Below, piece after piece: positions 51,634-60,924 of a stretch of DNA of 64,000 bases. How positions within the stretch are numbered: the first letter of the stretch is position 1; each line of letters starts with the position of its first letter. Origin of the DNA: Ruminiclostridium sp. (GTDB lineage: Bacteria; Bacillota; Clostridia; Oscillospirales; Ruminococcaceae). The translations under genes were made by a program, and so were the position numbers. Location: assembly GCA_024682455.1 (NCBI GenBank), contig JAIKZF010000097.1:25767-89766 (forward strand), written 5' to 3'. The notes under the pieces are model-generated. The model had not been told where the DNA came from. It did no database searches and was given only the letters and a program-made list of their open reading frames with translations.

Positions 51634-52400
51634 TGAAGATCTATAAAAGCAGGAATCCCAACAAGATAAGGATAGGCGTACTGTTCGCGCTGCAGGTCAT
51701 ATTCGGGGCGCTGCCGGCGATACTGTTCGTTATCTTCGCGGTGGACAATATGCGCTTCGCAAACTCGAACCCGGAGAGCATCGCGGCATCGACCAATTTC
51801 ATCGGCGCCTATGTTTCGGCGGCGGCTATCGTTCTGTGCGCTCTCGCATACTTTATTCTCGCGAGAAGATACAACATACTGCTCTCGGGCATCAAGGGCG
51901 AGCGCTCGCTGGCAAAGATCGCGAAACGCCACAGGAACCATTACGACATCTTCATCAACTACCCCATTCAGTATAAGCGCAACCGTTCGGAGATAGACAT
52001 GATACTCGTGGGCAAGGACGGTCTCATCATCATAGAGGTCAAGAACCACTCGGGTACTGTCTGCGGCTCCGACAGCGATGAAAAGTGGTGTCAGTACAAG
52101 CACTACAAGGACGGCAGGAATACCGAAGCGGAGATGAAGAACCCTATCAAGCAGATCACAAGGCAGCGCGATATACTGAAAAGCATACTGCATGCCAACG
52201 GCGTTGACGCGTGGATCGACGGTATCGTGTATTTCTCGAACCCTATGATAAGACTGAAACTCTCCCTGAAAAACAAGAGCAGCATAGTCTGTGCGGGTGA
52301 AAAGGAGCTTGACAAGTTCCTCACGAACTACACGTCTCCCAGACCGCTGAAAAAAGAGGATACCGAAAAGATACTTGAAGCCCTGCGTTCGCAGATGTAA
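51633..52400 (+). CDS. NERD domain membrane protein
   Basis: The 255-aa protein has two N-terminal membrane helices (about 17-36 and 60-76) and a cytoplasmic NERD domain with GERSLAKIAKR, the acidic residue in EIDMILVG and EVKNHSG, the E-D-EVK pattern of the PD-(D/E)XK-like nuclease fold. A C-terminal helical part follows. NERD proteins are thought to act in DNA processing, but activity is rarely tested. It is coupled to ychF by a TAATG overlap. Confidence 0.85.
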   Translation: MKIYKSRNPNKIRIGVLFALQVIFGALPAILFVIFAVDNMRFANSNPESIAASTNFIGAYVSAAAIVLCALAYFILARRYNILLSGIKGERSLAKIAKRHRNHYDIFINYPIQYKRNRSEIDMILVGKDGLIIIEVKNHSGTVCGSDSDEKWCQYKHYKDGRNTEAEMKNPIKQITRQRDILKSILHANGVDAWIDGIVYFSNPMIRLKLSLKNKSSIVCAGEKELDKFLTNYTSPRPLKKEDTEKILEALRSQM

Positions 52401-52525
52401 CGTTCCGGAGCGGTTTTATGTAACCGTTCTGCAAGCCTTGGTGGTAACCTTTTACAATTTTGTGACGGGCTTTTTGTAATAATGTATAAATTTTCGCTTT
52501 TTGTTAACTTTTTTTGTATATGTTA

Positions 52526-52554
52526 TTGACAAAAAGTTAAATAAGCGTTATAAT
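52526..52554 (+). promoter_or_regulatory. promoter of candidate sRNA
   Basis: Perfect TTGACA (52526-52531), 17-bp spacer, perfect TATAAT (52549-52554), with no gene behind it, only a structured 144-base region ending in a terminator. Confidence 0.88.
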
Positions 52555-52559
52555 GCAAT

Positions 52560-52703
52560 TGTAAGAAGAGGTCAGCAGCGGCTGCCTGTTCTTACAGAAG
52601 ATTGTTTTGACTTTTCGTTTTGTTTTAGTTGTCTCCTTTCTTTTGTTCTACACATTATACATTATTTCAGTTTGAGAACCGGTTTTCGGTTCTCTCTTTT
52701 TTT
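52560..52703 (+). ncRNA. candidate trans-acting sRNA with anti-Shine-Dalgarno stretch
   Basis: From a consensus promoter, the predicted transcript starts with hairpin TGTAAGAA/TTCTTACA (inner GCAGC/GCTGC), continues with a U/C-rich single strand containing GTCTCCTTTCTTTTG, complementary to AAAGAAAGGAG-type ribosome sites common in this window, and ends with terminator GAGAACCG/CGGTTCTC plus a T run. This layout is typical of Firmicutes regulatory RNAs. The ORF 52501-52815 across it has no ribosome site and starts upstream of the promoter. The 120 bp after it contain nothing I recognise. Confidence 0.65.
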
Positions 52704-52787
52704 GTCCGGATCATTATTTTTTTATCGAGCTCGCGCCGCCGTTAATATCCCGGAGAGCTTTGCGCGAATTTTATTTTCCTTCTCCTA

Positions 52788-52816
52788 TTGCCTTTTTCTT
52801 CTATATGTGGTATAAT
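52788..52816 (+). promoter_or_regulatory. aminotransferase promoter
   Basis: TTGCCT (52788-52793), 17-bp spacer, TATAAT (52811-52816). Confidence 0.78.
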
Positions 52817-52857
52817 ATATTATTGTTTAAATAACAACAAGAAAGGAATTTACAATT

Positions 52858-54045
52858 ATGAATGCTTTTTCGGACAGAATACGCAGACTTCAGCCCTCCG
52901 CGATACGTGAGATACTGAAATTCACCTCCTACCCCGATGTTATAAGCTTTGCAGGCGGAAATCCCGCGCCGGAGGCTTTCCCAGTACAGGAAGTCAAGGA
53001 GATAATGAACGACATTATGGACAACGACCCCATTACAGCTCTCCAGTATTCGGTGTCCGAAGGATATACTCCCCTGCGCGACTGGCTCAAGGACGATCTC
53101 GCCAACAAGGGCATCTTCAACTGGAACAACGACGATCTCATCATAACCGCCGGTGCTCAGCAGGTAATGGAAATGACCTCGAAGGTCATCTGCAACGAGG
53201 GTGATGCAATAATCTGCGAGGAGCCCAGCTTCATCGGCTCGCTCAACTCCTTCCGCTCCTATAACGCGAGACTTCTCGGCGTGCCTATGGACGATGAGGG
53301 CATTGATATCGAAAAGCTCGACGAGACCCTGCGCAACAACAGACGCACAGCTTTCATCTACCTGATACCCAATTTCCAGAACCCCACCGGCAGAACAATG
53401 AGCCTCGAAAGAAGAAAGCAGGTGCTTGAGCTCGCTTATAAGTACAATGTCTACATCATCGAGGACAACCCCTACGGCGACCTGAGATTTTCGGGAGACG
53501 ACGTTCCGAGCTTACGCTCCATGGATACAAAGGGTCTCGTGATCTACGCGGGAACATTCTCAAAGACCGTAGCTCCTGGACTGCGCGTGGGCTATATGGT
53601 AGCCGAGAAGAGCGTCATCTCCAAGGCGATCTGCGCTCTCCAGGTATCGACCGTTCATACGAGCATCCTTTCGCAGATGATAGTACATCGCTTCATCACA
53701 AAGTACGACTACCCCGCTCACCTCGAAAAGATACGCGGCATTTACGGTCACAAGTGCGACCTCATGCTCACCAACCTTAAGCTCAAAATGCCGTCCTCGA
53801 TAAAGTTCACCGAGCCCGACGGAGGTCTGTTCATCTGGGGCACTCTGCCGAGCGGAGATATGGATTACTTCGTGAAAAAGGCTATCGAACGCAAGGTTGC
53901 GATAGTCACCGGCAAGGCGTTCCTCGTTGACGAGAACAAGCCCTGTATGTCGTTCAGACTCAACTACTCCACCCCGAGAGACGATCAGATCGAAAAGGGC
54001 GTGGATATCCTCGCCGAGGTCGCAAAGTCGATCTACAAAGCATAA
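52858..54045 (+). CDS. PLP-dependent aminotransferase, class I/II (LysN/2-aminoadipate-like)
   Basis: The 395-aa protein has VISFAGGNPAPEAFP near the N-terminus, TAGAQQVMEM, NFQNPTG, EDNPYGDLRF and the Schiff-base lysine in TFSKTVAPGLRVGYM. The pattern is that of the MocR/LysN group of fold type I transferases without the DNA-binding domain. Aromatic or 2-aminoadipate transamination is likely; the substrate is not fixed. trpS follows 27 bp later. Confidence 0.88.
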   Translation: MNAFSDRIRRLQPSAIREILKFTSYPDVISFAGGNPAPEAFPVQEVKEIMNDIMDNDPITALQYSVSEGYTPLRDWLKDDLANKGIFNWNNDDLIITAGAQQVMEMTSKVICNEGDAIICEEPSFIGSLNSFRSYNARLLGVPMDDEGIDIEKLDETLRNNRRTAFIYLIPNFQNPTGRTMSLERRKQVLELAYKYNVYIIEDNPYGDLRFSGDDVPSLRSMDTKGLVIYAGTFSKTVAPGLRVGYMVAEKSVISKAICALQVSTVHTSILSQMIVHRFITKYDYPAHLEKIRGIYGHKCDLMLTNLKLKMPSSIKFTEPDGGLFIWGTLPSGDMDYFVKKAIERKVAIVTGKAFLVDENKPCMSFRLNYSTPRDDQIEKGVDILAEVAKSIYKA

Positions 54046-54072
54046 AGCCTATAATATTTCTGGAGGAAGAAC

Positions 54073-55173
54073 ATGAAAAATATAATTCTCACCGGCGACC
54101 GTCCCACGGGACGCCTGCACCTCGGTCATTATGTGGGCTCGCTCAAAAGAAGAGTCGAGCTCCAGAATTCCGGAAAGTTCGATGAGATCAACATTCTTAT
54201 CGCGGACGATCAGGCTCTTACCGACAACGCGGACGATCCCGGCAAAATTCGCGACAATATAGTTAATGTCGTTCTCGATTATCTTTCGGTGGGCATTGAC
54301 CCCGCAAAGACGACTGTCTGTGTGCAGTCGGCGCTTCCGGCTCTCCACGCCCTGACCTTCTACTACCTCAACCTCGTCACTACCGCAAGACTTTCCCGCA
54401 ACCCCACGATAAAGGCCGAGATACAGATGAGAGGCTTCTCCGAAGAGGGTCTGCCGGCAGGCTTTTTCACTTATCCCGTTTCGCAGACCGCCGATATCAC
54501 AGCCTTCGACGCGAATGTCGTTCCCGTCGGAGAGGATCAGCTCCCCATGCTCGAACAGGCAAGAGAGATAGTCGAGAAATTCAACAAGATATACGGAGAA
54601 ACACTTGTACTGCCCACAGCAATGATACCCGAGAACGCTGTTCAGCGCAGACTTCCCGGGGTCGACGGCAAAGCCAAGATGAGCAAGTCCCTCGGGAACT
54701 GCATCTACTTGTCCGATACCGCCGCCGCGGTCAAGAAGCAGGTCAACGGTAAAATGTACACAGACCCCCTGCACTTACAGATCAGCGACCCCGGTCACAC
54801 CGAGGGCAACGTTGTATTCACATACCTCGACGCGCTGTGCACAGACGCTCATTTCGCGGAATACCTGCCGGACTACGCGAATCTGGACGAAATGAAGGAG
54901 CATTACCGCCGCGGAGGTCTCGGAGACGGCGTTTGCAAGAAGTTCCTCATAAACGTGCTTGAAGAGACTCTCAGCCCTATCAGGACGGAACGCGCCAAAT
55001 GGGAAAACGACATCGGCTCCGTTTACGATATCATTTCTGCGGGAACCGCAAAGGCTGTCGAAAGAACGAACGAAACTCTTGCCCGCGTCCGCAGAGCCAT
55101 GAGGATCAATTACTTTGAAGACCGCTCCATAATCAAGGAATGGGAGCAGCTTCTCAGGAACGCGGGACAGTAA
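54073..55173 (+). CDS. trpS: tryptophanyl-tRNA synthetase
   Basis: The 366-aa protein has the class Ic motifs GRLHLGHYVGSL (HIGH region) and KMSKSLGN (KMSKS), with an insert-rich middle and ADDQALTD. It is longer than the classical 330-aa form and resembles the second type of bacterial TrpS. A GGAGGAAGAAC ribosome site precedes ATG. Its stop overlaps the next start (TAATG). Confidence 0.95.
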   Translation: MKNIILTGDRPTGRLHLGHYVGSLKRRVELQNSGKFDEINILIADDQALTDNADDPGKIRDNIVNVVLDYLSVGIDPAKTTVCVQSALPALHALTFYYLNLVTTARLSRNPTIKAEIQMRGFSEEGLPAGFFTYPVSQTADITAFDANVVPVGEDQLPMLEQAREIVEKFNKIYGETLVLPTAMIPENAVQRRLPGVDGKAKMSKSLGNCIYLSDTAAAVKKQVNGKMYTDPLHLQISDPGHTEGNVVFTYLDALCTDAHFAEYLPDYANLDEMKEHYRRGGLGDGVCKKFLINVLEETLSPIRTERAKWENDIGSVYDIISAGTAKAVERTNETLARVRRAMRINYFEDRSIIKEWEQLLRNAGQ

Positions 55174-55991
55174 TGAAAAGAAAAACCTTTATCGCTGTCT
55201 CCGCCGTTCTCACCGCTCTTGCAGTCGCAATACCCTTCTCATGCAGCGAAAAGCTCTGCGAGCGCTACTATACGTTCAGCTCCGGAAAACTCACAGCCCC
55301 TCTTAAGATAGCGTTTCTGTCCGACGTACACAATACGCCCTACGGCGAGGATATGTCGGAGCTGACTGAGGCTGTGGATAAATTCGGACCCGACGCCGTT
55401 GTCTTCGGCGGTGATCTTTTCGATCACTTTCCCGATGAGAAGAATTCCTTGCTGCTCGTCGACATTCTCGCCAAAAAGTACCCCTGCTACTACGCACTCG
55501 GCAACCATGAGCTCAGACACGGTTTTCAGGCGAAAATACGCAGTACCGTAGCCGAGCGCGGCGTGACCGTGCTCTCGATGAAAAACAATCACGCCGATCT
55601 CACAGTCGGCAATGACACCGTGAGATTTCTCGGTATCGACGGTATTCTGTACTCCGATCAGTACGAACGCGCCAAGGAAGCGATATCGGATAAATACTAC
55701 AATATCCTGATCGACCATTTTCCCGAAGAATACCCGCACATTTCCGCGGACGGCTTCGAGCTTATACTGGCCGGACACACACACGGCGGTCAGGTCAGGA
55801 TACCTTTCCTGCTGAACGGTCTCTACGCTCCTAATCAGGGATTGTTCCCAAAATACGGCGGCGGAGTATACAGCGAGAACGGCTCGGATATGGTAGTGAG
55901 CCGCGGGCTTATGAGGTGCGCGTACGATATCATCGTACCGAGAGTATTCAACAGACCCGAGATCGTATTTGTAACCGTACTTCCAAAATAA
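55173..55991 (+). CDS. membrane-anchored metallophosphoesterase
   Basis: The start is ATG 55173 (272 aa), not the ORF-track site inside trpS. A single N-terminal membrane helix (FIAVSAVLTALAVAIPFSC) precedes a YkuE/YaeI-like phosphoesterase domain with all metal blocks: FLSDVHN, GGDLFDH, GNHELRHG, DHFPEE and GHTHGGQ. It acts outside the cytoplasmic membrane, perhaps on lipid-A-unrelated phosphodiesters. It is coupled to trpS by a 1-bp overlap. Confidence 0.9.
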   Translation: MKRKTFIAVSAVLTALAVAIPFSCSEKLCERYYTFSSGKLTAPLKIAFLSDVHNTPYGEDMSELTEAVDKFGPDAVVFGGDLFDHFPDEKNSLLLVDILAKKYPCYYALGNHELRHGFQAKIRSTVAERGVTVLSMKNNHADLTVGNDTVRFLGIDGILYSDQYERAKEAISDKYYNILIDHFPEEYPHISADGFELILAGHTHGGQVRIPFLLNGLYAPNQGLFPKYGGGVYSENGSDMVVSRGLMRCAYDIIVPRVFNRPEIVFVTVLPK

Positions 55992-56022
55992 AAAACGGTA
56001 TCGCACGAGCGATACCGTTTTT
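55991..56022. terminator. bidirectional terminator
   Basis: AAAAACGGTATCGC and GCGATACCGTTTTT form a perfect 14-bp stem with a 4-base loop between two convergent genes (phosphoesterase and metK). Confidence 0.93.
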
Positions 56023-56034
56023 GTTTGCCTGTTA

Positions 56035-57204
56035 TTACAGAGCAGCCTTGAGAGCCTCTGTCTTGTCTGTCTTTTCCCACGCAACTCCGAGCTCCTCGCG
56101 TCCGAGGTGACCGTAAGCCGCAAGAGCCTTATACTGAGGCTTTCTGAGGTCGAGCATCTTAATGATGCCTGCGGGGCGAAGGTCGAACACCTTGTTCACA
56201 GCCTCGCTTATCTGTTCGTCGCTGTACTTGCCTGTGCCGAACGTATCAACAAGCACCGATACGGGCTTTGCCACACCGATAGCGTATGCGAGCTCTACCT
56301 CGCACTTATCCGCGAGACCTGCCGCTACGATGTTCTTCGCCACGTATCTTGCCGCGTATGCACCGGAGCGGTCGACCTTTGTCGGGTCCTTGCCGGAGAA
56401 TGCGCCGCCTCCGTGACGGGAATATCCGCCGTATGTATCAACGATTATCTTTCTGCCTGTAAGTCCGCTGTCGCCCTGGGGACCGCCGACTACGAAGCGG
56501 CCTGTCGGGTTCACGAAATACTTTGTGTTCTCATCGAGAAGCTCAGCGGGAATAGTGGGCTTGATTATCTTCTCGATAACGTCCTTTCTGATCTGTTCGA
56601 GACCGGCACTTGCCTTGTGCTGCGAGGAGATGACTACCGTATCTACTCTCGCGGGCTTGCCGTCGATGTATTCTACCGTTACCTGAGACTTTCCGTCCGG
56701 GAGAAGGTAATCTATCTCGCCGTTCTTACGAGCCTCGGTAAGGCGCTTTGTGAGCCTGTGCGCGAGCGATATCGGCAGAGGCATGAGCTCGGGGGTCTCG
56801 TTGCAGGCGAAGCCGAACATCATACCCTGATCGCCGGCTCCAATGTCCATAGCGTTCTCTTCCCTGCCCTCAAGCGCGTTGTCGACGCCCATTGCAATAT
56901 CGGGGGACTGCTTGTCGAGCGTGGTCATTACCGCGCAGGTATTGCAGTCAAAGCCGTACTCGGCGTTGTCATAACCGATCTCCCTTACTGTCTGGCGAAC
57001 GATAGCGGGGATATCGACCACAGCCTTTGTGGTGATCTCGCCCATGACCATTACGAGACCGGTCGTTGTGCAGGTCTCGCACGCCACTCTGGACATAGGA
57101 TCCTGCTCAAGCATCGCGTCGAGGATGCTGTCGGAGATCTTGTCGCAGATCTTATCGGGATGTCCCTCGGTCACACTCTCGGATGTGAATAAAAATCTTG
57201 CCAT
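56035..57204 (-). CDS. metK: S-adenosylmethionine synthetase
   Basis: The 389-aa protein has [32 protein letters not shown] and the phosphate-binding [15 protein letters not shown]. It makes SAM from methionine and ATP. Expression should be limited by the SAM-I riboswitch in its leader. GGAAAGG precedes ATG. It is monocistronic between two terminators. Confidence 0.98.
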   Translation of the reverse strand: MARFLFTSESVTEGHPDKICDKISDSILDAMLEQDPMSRVACETCTTTGLVMVMGEITTKAVVDIPAIVRQTVREIGYDNAEYGFDCNTCAVMTTLDKQSPDIAMGVDNALEGREENAMDIGAGDQGMMFGFACNETPELMPLPISLAHRLTKRLTEARKNGEIDYLLPDGKSQVTVEYIDGKPARVDTVVISSQHKASAGLEQIRKDVIEKIIKPTIPAELLDENTKYFVNPTGRFVVGGPQGDSGLTGRKIIVDTYGGYSRHGGGAFSGKDPTKVDRSGAYAARYVAKNIVAAGLADKCEVELAYAIGVAKPVSVLVDTFGTGKYSDEQISEAVNKVFDLRPAGIIKMLDLRKPQYKALAAYGHLGREELGVAWEKTDKTEALKAAL

Positions 57205-57241
57205 TTGTTTTTTCCTTTCCTGTATACATTTTTATTTCAAC

Positions 57242-57405
57242 AAAAAAGACTCCTTCGGCGCTTCGCCGTACGGGAGCCTAAATCCTCTTTACACTCCCTC
57301 ATCTTCCACCTCTTACGGTGCGGGAATTGGCACCTTTGCTCTCACGCAGGTTGCCGCGGCTTCATCGGACCCGTTTCCTCCGCCGCTCTTGATAAGGATA
57401 TTTTT
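57242..57405 (-). promoter_or_regulatory. SAM-I (S-box) riboswitch with terminator
   Basis: On the minus strand the leader has CTTATCAAGAG, GATGAAGCCGCGGCAACC and GGTGCCAATTCC, the S-box signatures, closed by a P1 stem (AAATATCCT with AGGATTT). It is followed by a terminator stem (57248-57278, GGCTCC...GGAGTC with inner CGGCG/CGCCG) and six T residues. SAM binding should favour the terminator and reduce metK. Confidence 0.96.
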
Positions 57406-57417
57406 GTCGATAAAAGT

Positions 57418-57446
57418 ATTCTATCATATTTTATAGGATTTGTCAA
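57418..57446 (-). promoter_or_regulatory. metK promoter
   Basis: Minus strand TTGACA (57441-57446), 17-bp spacer, TAGAAT (57418-57423). Confidence 0.85.
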
Positions 57447-57472
57447 TAGTATTCTGTAATTTTGCACAAAAT

Positions 57473-57982
57473 CTATTTGAGAAAAGTATTATCGTCGTAC
57501 TTATTGAGTCCGAAGGTCTCCAGCAGCGAACAATACTTATCCGCGGCGCAGACCAGCCAGCTCTCACGGTATTTCGGGATTTTCGTCAGGGTCAGAGGCC
57601 ACATATGCTTGCGGATTATATCGAGCTCGCGTTTATTGAGCCTGAAATCACGCACGGCGTTCTTCGATGCCGTGGCAGGGTGAGCGAAGCCGTGGAGCCC
57701 GTCGCCGACATTTATGATCTTATGCCAGTCATAGAGGAAGAAGTCGTGCAGCATTGCTCCGCGTATCAGACTGCGTTTGTCGCAGGATATGCCGAGCTTC
57801 TTCGCGAGCTTTACGCTGTAATACGCTACCGCCACGGAATGTGCGAATACCGATACGCTGCCGTGCTGAGTGAGCTTCCGCGTCTTCTGCATATTCTTAT
57901 GCTCCGCTATCGTCGCCGCGACGCTTCTGAAATAATCGAGCTCACGCGTCAGAGCTTTCTTCATCGGTCTGTGAATTGCCAT
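57473..57982 (-). CDS. HD domain hydrolase
   Basis: ATG 57982 (169 aa) follows GAGGAAAACT and is preferred to the ORF-track site 13 codons upstream. The protein has H at SVFAHSVAVAYYS, the LHDFFLYDWHK metal motif and a final AADKYCSL, the usual HD-superfamily layout of small phosphohydrolases. The substrate is unknown. The start lies inside the CmpB-like gene (41-bp overlap). Confidence 0.85.
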   Translation of the reverse strand: MAIHRPMKKALTRELDYFRSVAATIAEHKNMQKTRKLTQHGSVSVFAHSVAVAYYSVKLAKKLGISCDKRSLIRGAMLHDFFLYDWHKIINVGDGLHGFAHPATASKNAVRDFRLNKRELDIIRKHMWPLTLTKIPKYRESWLVCAADKYCSLLETFGLNKYDDNTFLK

Positions 57983-58673
57983 AGTTTTCCTCAAAATCCT
58001 CGTCCTCGTCGGTAGATTCAACGCTGAGCTTCATCTTTGAAAGCAGCATATTGAAGCGTTCACGTCTCTTCGCCACCGCGCCGCCGAGCTGGATGAACTT
58101 CTCCGTCATCAGCTGTCTTGCCTTGTCATAGGGCAGGCTCTTAAGCTTCTCCCGGAAGGATATCTGTCCGGATATGCTTATTACCGTGTCAACGCTCATC
58201 GCTATCGTCATAGCGATATCGTACGCCAGTATGAACTTGGGATCGAACACGGTAACTAGAGTGTCCATTATACCGTAAAGGATATATACCATAAACAGCG
58301 ACAGCAGTCCCCAGAACAGCGAGGACAGCAGCGATATGCGGTTCTTGTACGTGAACCGGAGCATACTGTAATCCCAGAACTGCTTATGGAACAGAGTTTC
58401 CATGAGCCAGCCGACGAAATACTCCAGCACGGTACAGCTCAGCATACCCACGAAATACACCGCGAACCCGTTTTCTCTGTATGGCATACATACCAGCAGC
58501 ATCGTCATTCCGCCGATACCGTATATAGGTATGTACGGTCCCTTCAGGAACCCGCGGTTTATCAGTCTTCTATGATATATCGACTCGATTATGGATTCCT
58601 GCACCCAGCCATAATTGCAGAAAACGAAAAACATGAACCACAGCTGAGTATAGTTATAATTCATCATTATCAT
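57942..58673 (-). CDS. CmpB-like putative ABC transporter permease family membrane protein
   Basis: The 243-aa protein has four to five membrane helices and the family motifs NYGWVQESIIESIYHRRLINRGFLKGP and LEYFVGWLMETLFHKQFWDYS. The Pfam name (ABC-transporter type IV, CmpB) is historic; function is unknown. An AGAGGA site 7-8 bp before the first of three close ATGs supports the ORF-track start. The C-terminal tail is acidic and disordered. It is the middle gene of a three-gene minus-strand operon with the HD hydrolase. Confidence 0.85.
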   Translation of the reverse strand: MIMMNYNYTQLWFMFFVFCNYGWVQESIIESIYHRRLINRGFLKGPYIPIYGIGGMTMLLVCMPYRENGFAVYFVGMLSCTVLEYFVGWLMETLFHKQFWDYSMLRFTYKNRISLLSSLFWGLLSLFMVYILYGIMDTLVTVFDPKFILAYDIAMTIAMSVDTVISISGQISFREKLKSLPYDKARQLMTEKFIQLGGAVAKRRERFNMLLSKMKLSVESTDEDEDFEENYGNSQTDEESSDA

Positions 58674-58715
58674 ACAGTATTCCTCTTCCGTTCCTCCTAT
58701 GCGTTATGATCGCGT

Positions 58716-59708
58716 TCAGGGTTTCGAGCCCGACGGACCCTCCTGCTCCGATGTAATGTTCTTGTTTATCACGGCGCAGTCTACCTTCTGCCACTTCGGC
58801 GCGTTTATCTGTATCTCACGGTCTGCGTCGTAGATACTGTCGGAATGGTTCTTCAGCTGACTCGCCTGTATACGCTTCTTGCTGTCTTCGCTCAGTTTCA
58901 GCTGAAGATAAGCCTCGCTGTTTTCATCTATCGTGTAGTACAAATATATATATGTGGGGTTGTCATGCTCCACCACCACACGGTAGATATCCATTTTATC
59001 CACTCCGTGGTAGCTTGTAAGCCCATAGAGCATACATTCATCGGAAAGCTCACGGTTCCACACATAAGCCCTGTACACGTAGAAATCCGTATTGGGGCTG
59101 AGCTTGCTGTTTACGGCGTTTGCAGCCTTTATGGCGAACTGCTCGTTTCCGGACTTGATGACGTCGGTAAACATCAGCAGACATACGCAGAAACCAAGAG
59201 CTGCGGCCACTACGGCGGCTACGACCGTTATGATGCGGGAAAGGAGCACGGGATCGACAGGCTTCTTTTCCTTCTTCGGCTTTTCTTTCTTCTCCTTCGG
59301 CTGCTTTTCCTTTTTCTTCTTCTTTCCGTTATCTGCCGGAGCGCTGTTTTCATCGGACTCGGGCTGCATCTCCGCGGCGAGACCCTCGCGCAGCTTGTCG
59401 GCGATCATATCGTCCTCATCGCGCGGAGGCTCGGGCTCCGGTTTTTCCTCGGGGACCTCGGGAGCGGGTGCTTCGGATACGCTTTCCGTGTTCTGACCCT
59501 CTCCGGGAGGCACGCTGTTATTTATTGCGAGCATTGCCTCTATCTGAGCCTGAGAGAGCTTTCCTGCCCCGGCGGTAAGCTGTGTTCCTGCGGACGATGA
59601 TTCCTGGTTCTCTGACGGAGATGCTCCGACCTGTTTCTGGGCAGCGTTCAGCATAGAATTGAATCGTTCGTTTTCAGCCTCGTCCACCATATTCTCGTTA
59701 TCGTCCAA
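58716..59708 (-). CDS. single-pass membrane protein with acidic/Lys-rich cytoplasmic arm, unknown
   Basis: TTG 59708 (330 aa) lies 5 bp after AGAGGTGA, the same arrangement as mltG; the ORF-track GTG three codons earlier sits on the ribosome site. A disordered cytoplasmic part contains KLSQAQIEAMLA, similar to the LSQ-x-EIDALL peptide at the start of FliM/FliN, then Glu/Pro- and Lys-rich blocks. One membrane helix (about 163-185, VVAAVVAAALGFCVCLLMF) leads to an outer domain of about 140 residues with no family I recognise. First gene of the operon with CmpB and HD genes. Confidence 0.65.
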   Translation of the reverse strand: MDDNENMVDEAENERFNSMLNAAQKQVGASPSENQESSSAGTQLTAGAGKLSQAQIEAMLAINNSVPPGEGQNTESVSEAPAPEVPEEKPEPEPPRDEDDMIADKLREGLAAEMQPESDENSAPADNGKKKKKEKQPKEKKEKPKKEKKPVDPVLLSRIITVVAAVVAAALGFCVCLLMFTDVIKSGNEQFAIKAANAVNSKLSPNTDFYVYRAYVWNRELSDECMLYGLTSYHGVDKMDIYRVVVEHDNPTYIYLYYTIDENSEAYLQLKLSEDSKKRIQASQLKNHSDSIYDADREIQINAPKWQKVDCAVINKNITSEQEGPSGSKP

Positions 59709-59761
59709 ATCACTCACCTCTTAATGCTTACGCGCGGGAGCGCATAGTTATAATTATATGT

Positions 59762-59790
59762 ATTATATCATAATCTGTCGGGAAATGCAA
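59762..59790 (-). promoter_or_regulatory. promoter of membrane protein-CmpB-HD operon
   Basis: Minus strand TTGCAT (59785-59790), 17-bp spacer, TATAAT (59762-59767). Confidence 0.78.
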
Positions 59791-59827
59791 TAGTTTTTAA
59801 TTATTTTGATAAAATTAAAAAAAACAC

Positions 59828-59856
59828 TTGACAAAATCAACTCCGTCTGATATAAT
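59828..59856 (+). promoter_or_regulatory. cysK promoter
   Basis: Perfect TTGACA (59828-59833), 17-bp spacer, perfect TATAAT (59851-59856); the leader of about 135 bases contains a tiny ORF. Confidence 0.9.
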
Positions 59857-59891
59857 ATAAGCATATCATACAGATAGGAATTATAAGAGTT

Positions 59892-59918
59892 ATGAACACT
59901 ATTCTTAAACGATGTTGA
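59892..59918 (+). CDS. possible 8-aa leader peptide MNTILKRC before cysK
   Basis: ATG 59892 follows AAGAG and encodes eight residues ending in a Cys codon directly before TGA. It lies in the cysK leader, where ribosome stalling at a Cys codon could sense cysteinyl-tRNA. No clear competing hairpins are visible, and a single Cys codon is weak support. Confidence 0.3.
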   Translation: MNTILKRC

Positions 59919-59997
59919 CCCGGACAGTTTCCCCGCAGAACACCAAAAGCATATAATAATTATAATATGAATAAATTCATTTAAGGAGAATATCATC

Positions 59998-60924
59998 ATG
60001 AAAATCAACAAGAAGATCAGCGACCTCATCGGAAGAACTCCCCTGCTCGAACTCGGAAACATCGAAGAAAAATTCGGACTCGGCGCAAAGCTCGTCGTGA
60101 AGCTCGAATACTTCAACCCCGCGGGAAGCGTAAAGGATCGTATAGCAAAAGGAATGATAGATGACGCGGAGGCAAGCGGCAAGCTTAAGCCCGGCAGCGT
60201 AATGATCGAACCCACCAGCGGAAATACCGGCATAGGCCTCGCTTCCGTTGCCGCCGCGAGAGGCTACAGACTGATAATCACTATGCCCGAAACTATGAGC
60301 ATAGAGCGCAGAAAGCTTATGAAGGCATACGGCGCCGAGCTCGTCCTCACCGAGGGCGCAAAGGGTATGAAGGGCGCTATCGAAAAGGCTAACGAGCTTG
60401 CTAAGGAGATACCGGACAGCTTTATCCCCTCTCAGTTCACCAATCCCGCCAACCCCTCCACTCACGAAAAGACGACCGGCCCCGAGATCTGGGAGGATAC
60501 CGACGGTACGGTAGATATATTCGTAGCGGGCGTAGGCACCGGCGGTACTATCTCCGGCATAGGCAAATATCTCAAATCCAAGAAGCCCGAGGTCAAGGTC
60601 GTGGCGGTAGAGCCTAAGGACTCGCCCGTTCTCTCCGAGGGCAGATCCGGTCCCCACAAGATACAGGGTATAGGCGCAGGCTTCGTTCCCGATACGCTGG
60701 ACACCAAGATATATGACGAGATAATCCCCGTAGCAAATGAGGACGCCTTCGAGACAGGCAGACTTATCGCACAGAACGAGGGCGTGCTTGTCGGAATATC
60801 CTCCGGAGCCGCTCTGTTCGCGGCTATCCAGCTTGCAAAGCGCCCGGAGAACAAGGGCAAGACCATAGTCGCCCTGCTCCCCGATACGGGCGAAAGATAC
60901 CTTTCTTCCACAATGTTTGAATAA
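59998..60924 (+). CDS. cysK: cysteine synthase A (O-acetylserine sulfhydrylase)
   Basis: The 308-aa protein has the PLP lysine in [11 protein letters not shown], the substrate loop [21 protein letters not shown] for the cofactor phosphate and ISSGAAL. It makes cysteine from O-acetylserine and sulfide. AAGGAGAATAT precedes ATG. The TAA stop is directly followed by a MITE. The C-terminus YLSS(T)MF is normal. Confidence 0.97.
   Translation: MKINKKISDLIGRTPLLELGNIEEKFGLGAKLVVKLEYFNPAGSVKDRIAKGMIDDAEASGKLKPGSVMIEPTSGNTGIGLASVAAARGYRLIITMPETMSIERRKLMKAYGAELVLTEGAKGMKGAIEKANELAKEIPDSFIPSQFTNPANPSTHEKTTGPEIWEDTDGTVDIFVAGVGTGGTISGIGKYLKSKKPEVKVVAVEPKDSPVLSEGRSGPHKIQGIGAGFVPDTLDTKIYDEIIPVANEDAFETGRLIAQNEGVLVGISSGAALFAAIQLAKRPENKGKTIVALLPDTGERYLSSTMFE

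Noticed and set aside
52501-52815. 104-aa plus-strand ORF across the sRNA region
   Set aside because: It starts before the promoter, lacks a ribosome site, and runs through a terminator hairpin.
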